Source: Siphonodentalium dalli (taxonomy: Eukaryota; Mollusca; Scaphopoda; Gadilida; Siphonodentaliidae). Taken from it: a DNA stretch of 64,000 bases. Below, piece after piece: positions 60,202 through 64,000 of the stretch. The stretch spans positions 133,119,990 to 133,183,989 of the forward strand of contig CP136067.1 of NCBI GenBank assembly GCA_032622095.1, written 5' to 3'. The notes beneath the pieces were generated by a model that was not told where the DNA came from, made no database searches, and worked only from the letters and a program-made list of their open reading frames with translations. Numbering within the stretch: position 1 is the first letter of the stretch; each line of letters starts with the position of its first letter. Both the position numbers and the translations under genes were made by a program.

Positions 60202-61857
60202 CTATAAGTGAAGTAAGGAGAACTTTTATCTTGTGTTTTGTGTTAAATGTGATTTGAAAATGATGGAAATTTTATTAATTCCTATACTATATTAGATAAA
60301 CTGAAAATTAAAGGGACCCAAGGCCTTCGCAGTGGGTAAATGTTCAAAAATGATAAAAGTCTGAAAAACATCACCACCAGACCTGTTAAGTTTTTAAAAT
60401 GGCAATCCGGAAGATTTTTGCGGGAGGTAGGCCTATGCCTACATTTTATTTTTATTTACATTTTATTTTTTAAATATTTAAGTATTATACCAATGTCTCA
60501 TTCATAAGTCTCGCTAACGAGATGTCGGATGTGTTCTATTGTCTCTCCGAATAGGCGCCTTATGCCGGGGAGGGTTTATTACACGCTATTTTTTCCCAAT
60601 TAACAGACTATCAGATTTTGGGATTGACTAATTTGATAATCGTTTCATCACTACTCGTCTCAAACATTTACTTCAGACAGGAATGCATGTGCCCAGAGCC
60701 CCATACATTGTCATTGATCACCACCAAGAATGACATGAAGAAATAGATCAACTTTGTTCTTATATTCATTATTGAAAGTTCTCCAATTACGATATTTCAC
60801 ATGTTGAAACCTTTGTTATGTATGCAAAACTGTTACAGTGATTTGTCAACAAACATTGTTAATTGTTGATAAAAACCAACATATTGCATTCCGACTAATC
60901 TGCCATCCGTAACATTACTTTGTACTCAACAGACTTTCAAATAATCGAAATCTTGTTACCTTATTCTACGACTCAGTCTATAGAAAGCAACAACAACATT
61001 TGAGAACAGTATCCCTTTAAAATAATGAAACCTCTGATATATAATCTTGGCAATTATTTATTATCTTGAATCCAAGACTTATGGTCAAAAATGATTCTGA
61101 CAATATTTTTTCCACTTATTTATTATCAACACGTCACAGTCCTTAAGATAACGAAACCTCAGATATTCTTAGGTTCTTTGTCGGTGTTAAACTGGCTTAA
61201 ACCTTATGTATGGATCAGCAATTCATGAACATTTAAAGACATATTATGTACTTGTTTGGGTGTGTGAAACTGACAATTAAATTATTACTCAGCTGCTATG
61301 CCAACTGGAGGAATATAGTATTCTACTAACATCGCCAAAAATCTCAAACAAATCGACTGTACCACTCCATAGAAAACATTGTCTAAAATACACTCAATTG
61401 TAAATATTTGTGTCTCGATTCGGGACGCAACAATCGGCGATAAACTAACGAAAACAATTTCGCCATCAGCAGACGCTGCATTTAATTAATATATAACAAT
61501 GACGGTGTGCACTGTCGATTTGGATATAATACTTGTAAAAAAATAACTGCTTTATTTCATTATTTATATTTGATCACCATACCATAGTGTTTAACATTTC
61601 TGTGGCAATTTTAAAATACAAATTTGGCTGTTGACGCTATCAGTTTTAAGTTGCCAAAATCATGCCGTTATTCACATTGATAATGGTCGATGTGAGTGCT
61701 ACATATGGTTTTTCGCATCATTTTTTAAAAAGATAAACCTCGATTTATGTCTACAGGGGTCATTCTATTATTTTTCTATTTAATGTCTATAATAGGGCTG
61801 ACTAGTTAATATCGACTAATATGAGCCCCTGAAGTTGACTGAATCACTGACTATCGA
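60202..61857. other. Gene B intron with repeat remnants
   Basis: Right-third copy of the 25913 element at 60880-61020; segments shared with 53790 and with 54541-54650 (TAATTAATATATAA...). Confidence 0.5.
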
Positions 61858-62325
61858 AGCCTGAGTTTATTGTGCATGTCATTTGCAGAATGCAGTCCCC
61901 AGAGGGTGAATTTAGTGACGCTATCCCACATAGCAGGCTAGCATCACTAAATTCACCCTCTGGGAACCTCATTCTGCATGGCCTCATCTGCTATGGGAGA
62001 CCTAGACTGAGATGATGTTCCCAAATGGTGAATATTGTGATGTACACCCATTGGGAAACTCGATTATGCAATGTGTCCTCTGCCAATTTGGGGATATAGA
62101 GAAACTAAACTAAAAATGAAATAGAATCTACATGTGTATGTGAAGAAGCTTCTATAGAAATTTGATAATACGAGTAAAGAAACTTTCCAGAGAAGATGGG
62201 CCGAAGCAGAATGAGGTCCCCAGAGAGTGAATTTACTGATGCTATCCCACTATGCGGGTTAGCGTCACTAAATTCACTCTCTGGGGACCTCATTCTGCAA
62301 ACGACAGGCACACTAAACTCAGACT
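61858..62325. mobile_element. Rep600 copy 14
   Basis: Complete; right end GCACACTAAACTCAGACTTG lies 64 bases from the gene B exon at 62389. Confidence 0.85.
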
Positions 62326-62388
62326 TGGACCTATCAACATATAATTCTGAATCAATGACCTGTCCACATATAATTCTGAATCACTGAC

Positions 62389-62522
62389 CTTTCTCGAGGC
62401 TGACAGAACATGCATATGGCTCCTTTGAGTATGTTTCCTTGATGATTTGAATCGCTGTTGTATAATTCTCCCGGCAGTGGTTTATCCTCGGTTCTATACA
62501 TGCCAAATATGTGGATAGTGCG
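62389..62522 (-). CDS. Cysteine-bearing exon of gene B
   Basis: Acceptor TATCCTATATTTCAG|CGCACT and donor GAGAAAG|GTCAGT bound 134 nt with phase 2 entry and phase 1 exit, exactly as in gene A. The 44 full codons read ALSTYLACIEPRINHC, an amphipathic charged helix-like stretch, then YACSVSLEK. The C-x7-C-then-C pattern is shared with 47607-47731. The frame continues without a stop into 60201. The donor GTCAGT is non-optimal. Upstream exons, including the signal peptide, should lie above 62522 and were not identified before the window end. Confidence 0.75.
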
Positions 62523-63829
62523 CTGAAATATAGGATAACAATAATCAGGCCAAATGCATCACTAATTTGCTGAATCCTTGAATATACAATTATGCATGAT
62601 CCATATATGTACTTGCCAAAACTGAATTTGGAATATAGGATAGCCTATTAGTCATACATGTCAAAATTGTGGACAGTGTGCTGAATTTTTATACATTATT
62701 GTGGGAGATTGATGGTAACATGGTTTGTGCTTGTTAAACGATGGGTTTTAACATATGCTCCAAGCCGTCAATGTCACACCATGTTAATTCTACAATAATA
62801 GGGCCCTGCGAATCGATTCGATTTGATGCGATTCAAAATCATTCGTTTGATTCGATTCGAAACGGCTACCATGATTCGGAGTTCGTCGAATCTTTGGTGA
62901 CAGGTGAATTTCCATGTTTTCTACACACCACAATGCTCTTACCAGAAAAGAAAATTCACTACTAGTATAATAACATACAGTCGACGTAAACATCTCCGTA
63001 ATAATTATAATATTACGTCGACACGAATTCATGTAAAAACCCATTTTCAGAACAATGGGCTTCCCCCAATATCGTGACGTCATACTGATGTCACAGACAT
63101 TCCAAATAAGGAATAATTTATGCGGTTGTATTGGAATGTTACGAGAGGCAGAGATTTACTAGTACAGAACACTGAATATCGGCATCGGTTATTTCGCCGC
63201 CGATCAGAATCATGCCATTTGTCAAAAGTGTTTTTCTTTAATAAAGCAGCTGGTCAAAATCAATACGACTATTAAAACTAACTTTAAATCAGTGCCAGAT
63301 GATCGAGTTAAACGACTATTGTGTTCGCCGTATACAGATGACACCTGAGCTATTTTTACGGGACACGCGCAGCTGTTATCGGTTAGCCAATCGGGGTTAG
63401 CGGTTTCTGGTACCGCTTCCAATCAAAACAAGGAATTTCCTGGTATATCCGCAAGTCTCGAAATAGCTTTCCGGCCAGTCCTGTTCGACTCAGATGAATT
63501 TATATGATATACTGAGTCGAAATTTATGTCTACTGAATAACATAGTAAACGACTTAAACGTACGCATGTACCGTTATGTCCAATGGCAGGACATGTAATA
63601 TTATCGCCAAATAGTTTACTTTCCACAGAATACTATAAAACCATTAGTTGTCACACATTTATAGCCATTAAAGTTATTTCTCGATAACCTAAATTTCTTG
63701 ATTACTTCTGCTATTGAAATGACAGCACTCATAGCAGCATCGTGCCATATGACCATGGCTATATACCGCATGCCTAAAATGTGCTTGGAAACTATTCGAT
63801 ACTTTTTGCGATATAAATGGGGATCCAAT
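62523..63829. other. Upstream of gene B exon; no exon recognised
   Basis: A degenerate second copy of the gene B exon start lies near 62640-62695. A GATTCGATTCG-rich stretch is at 62815-62880, and a GTCGACGTAA/TTACGTCGAC dyad at 62982-63021. Further - frames (63222, 63423, 63616) lack convincing splice context. Confidence 0.4.
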
Positions 63830-64000
63830 TTATCATTGAAATTTGGTGTGTATGTTCACTATTATGAGGACATTCAATAGAGGGTTTACTTGATTTATTC
63901 GGGTTTTCCATTCTAGAGTTATTCATCTTTGTTTTTCTGGAAATGTTGGCTTTTTGGTATGTCTAATGTCTGTAAACTTCAATAGTTGTGCTTGGAACTC
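63830..64000. repeat. Partial satellite unit at the window edge
   Basis: Contains the TTATGAGGACATTCAATAG and GAGTTATTCATCTTTGTTT segments of the 170-bp satellite in the 55-kb orientation. It continues beyond the window. Confidence 0.85.

Noticed and set aside
63222-63422. Frame ending in a hydrophobic LKLVLIVVLILTSC run as the gene B signal peptide exon
   Set aside because: No Met or acceptor close to the run, and no suitable phase-2 donor after it.
1-64000. CRISPR arrays, operons or prokaryotic genes
   Set aside because: Spliced exons and eukaryotic transposons throughout; tandem repeats lack the spacer structure of CRISPR.

Overview
This is AT-rich nuclear DNA from an animal, most likely a marine invertebrate. 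Spliced exons with GT/AG borders lie in introns of 2 to 5 kb, almost everything else is dispersed inverted-repeat elements and tandem arrays, and there is no bacterial-style gene packing. The exact phylum cannot be fixed from the window alone.

Three kinds of genes can be supported. (1) On the + strand, four consecutive phase-compatible exons (33.6 to 43.4 kb) encode the N-terminus and most of the catalytic domain of a MINDY1/MINDY2 (FAM63) K48-ubiquitin deubiquitinase. A probable promoter and untranslated first exon lie near 28 kb. The 3' exons were not found. (2) On the - strand, two related genes each show a cysteine-bearing exon of identical phase followed by a terminal exon that is acidic/hydrophilic and ends in a hydrophobic tail without a cytoplasmic segment, as in GPI-anchored proteins. 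One lies at 46.9-52.7 kb and the other at 59.9-62.5 kb. Their family has no name I can assign with confidence. (3) Orphan - strand exons at 15.2-15.6 kb and perhaps 26.8 kb suggest a further gene running leftward from the 27.5-28 kb promoter region.

The rest is a dense, layered set of mostly non-autonomous DNA transposons. Names used below: PalTA = 130-250 bp near-perfect palindromes flanked by TA (about 21 copies, roughly one per 3 kb); Rep600 = elements of about 450-600 bp with compound hairpin ends (about 14 copies); TTAA elements = piggyBac-like elements with TTAA targets and CCCTTT-type ends; hairpin-G = an ATATATGCGAG-type hairpin module often inside TTAA elements; RepGTAC = elements ending in GGTACTCAATCCG. 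There are also hAT-like elements with 8-bp duplications (14108-14977, 30056-30420, 31906-33019, 41254-42689), a 9-bp-duplication element (45247-46079), a decayed LINE reverse transcriptase fragment (about 28.93-29.53 kb) with a 5S rRNA-like segment, a 66-70 bp minisatellite (4.8-7.14 kb), and a satellite of about 170 bp inside a larger inverted-repeat element (16977-18639) that recurs at 55.2-55.9 kb and at the window end.

Layout: 0-8 kb repeats and minisatellite; 8-27 kb repeats with one orphan - exon; 27.3-28.1 kb promoter-like DNA; 28.9-33.0 kb LINE and hAT remnants; 33.6-43.4 kb MINDY exons with repeat-filled introns; 46.9-62.5 kb the two - strand GPI-type genes with repeats between and within them.
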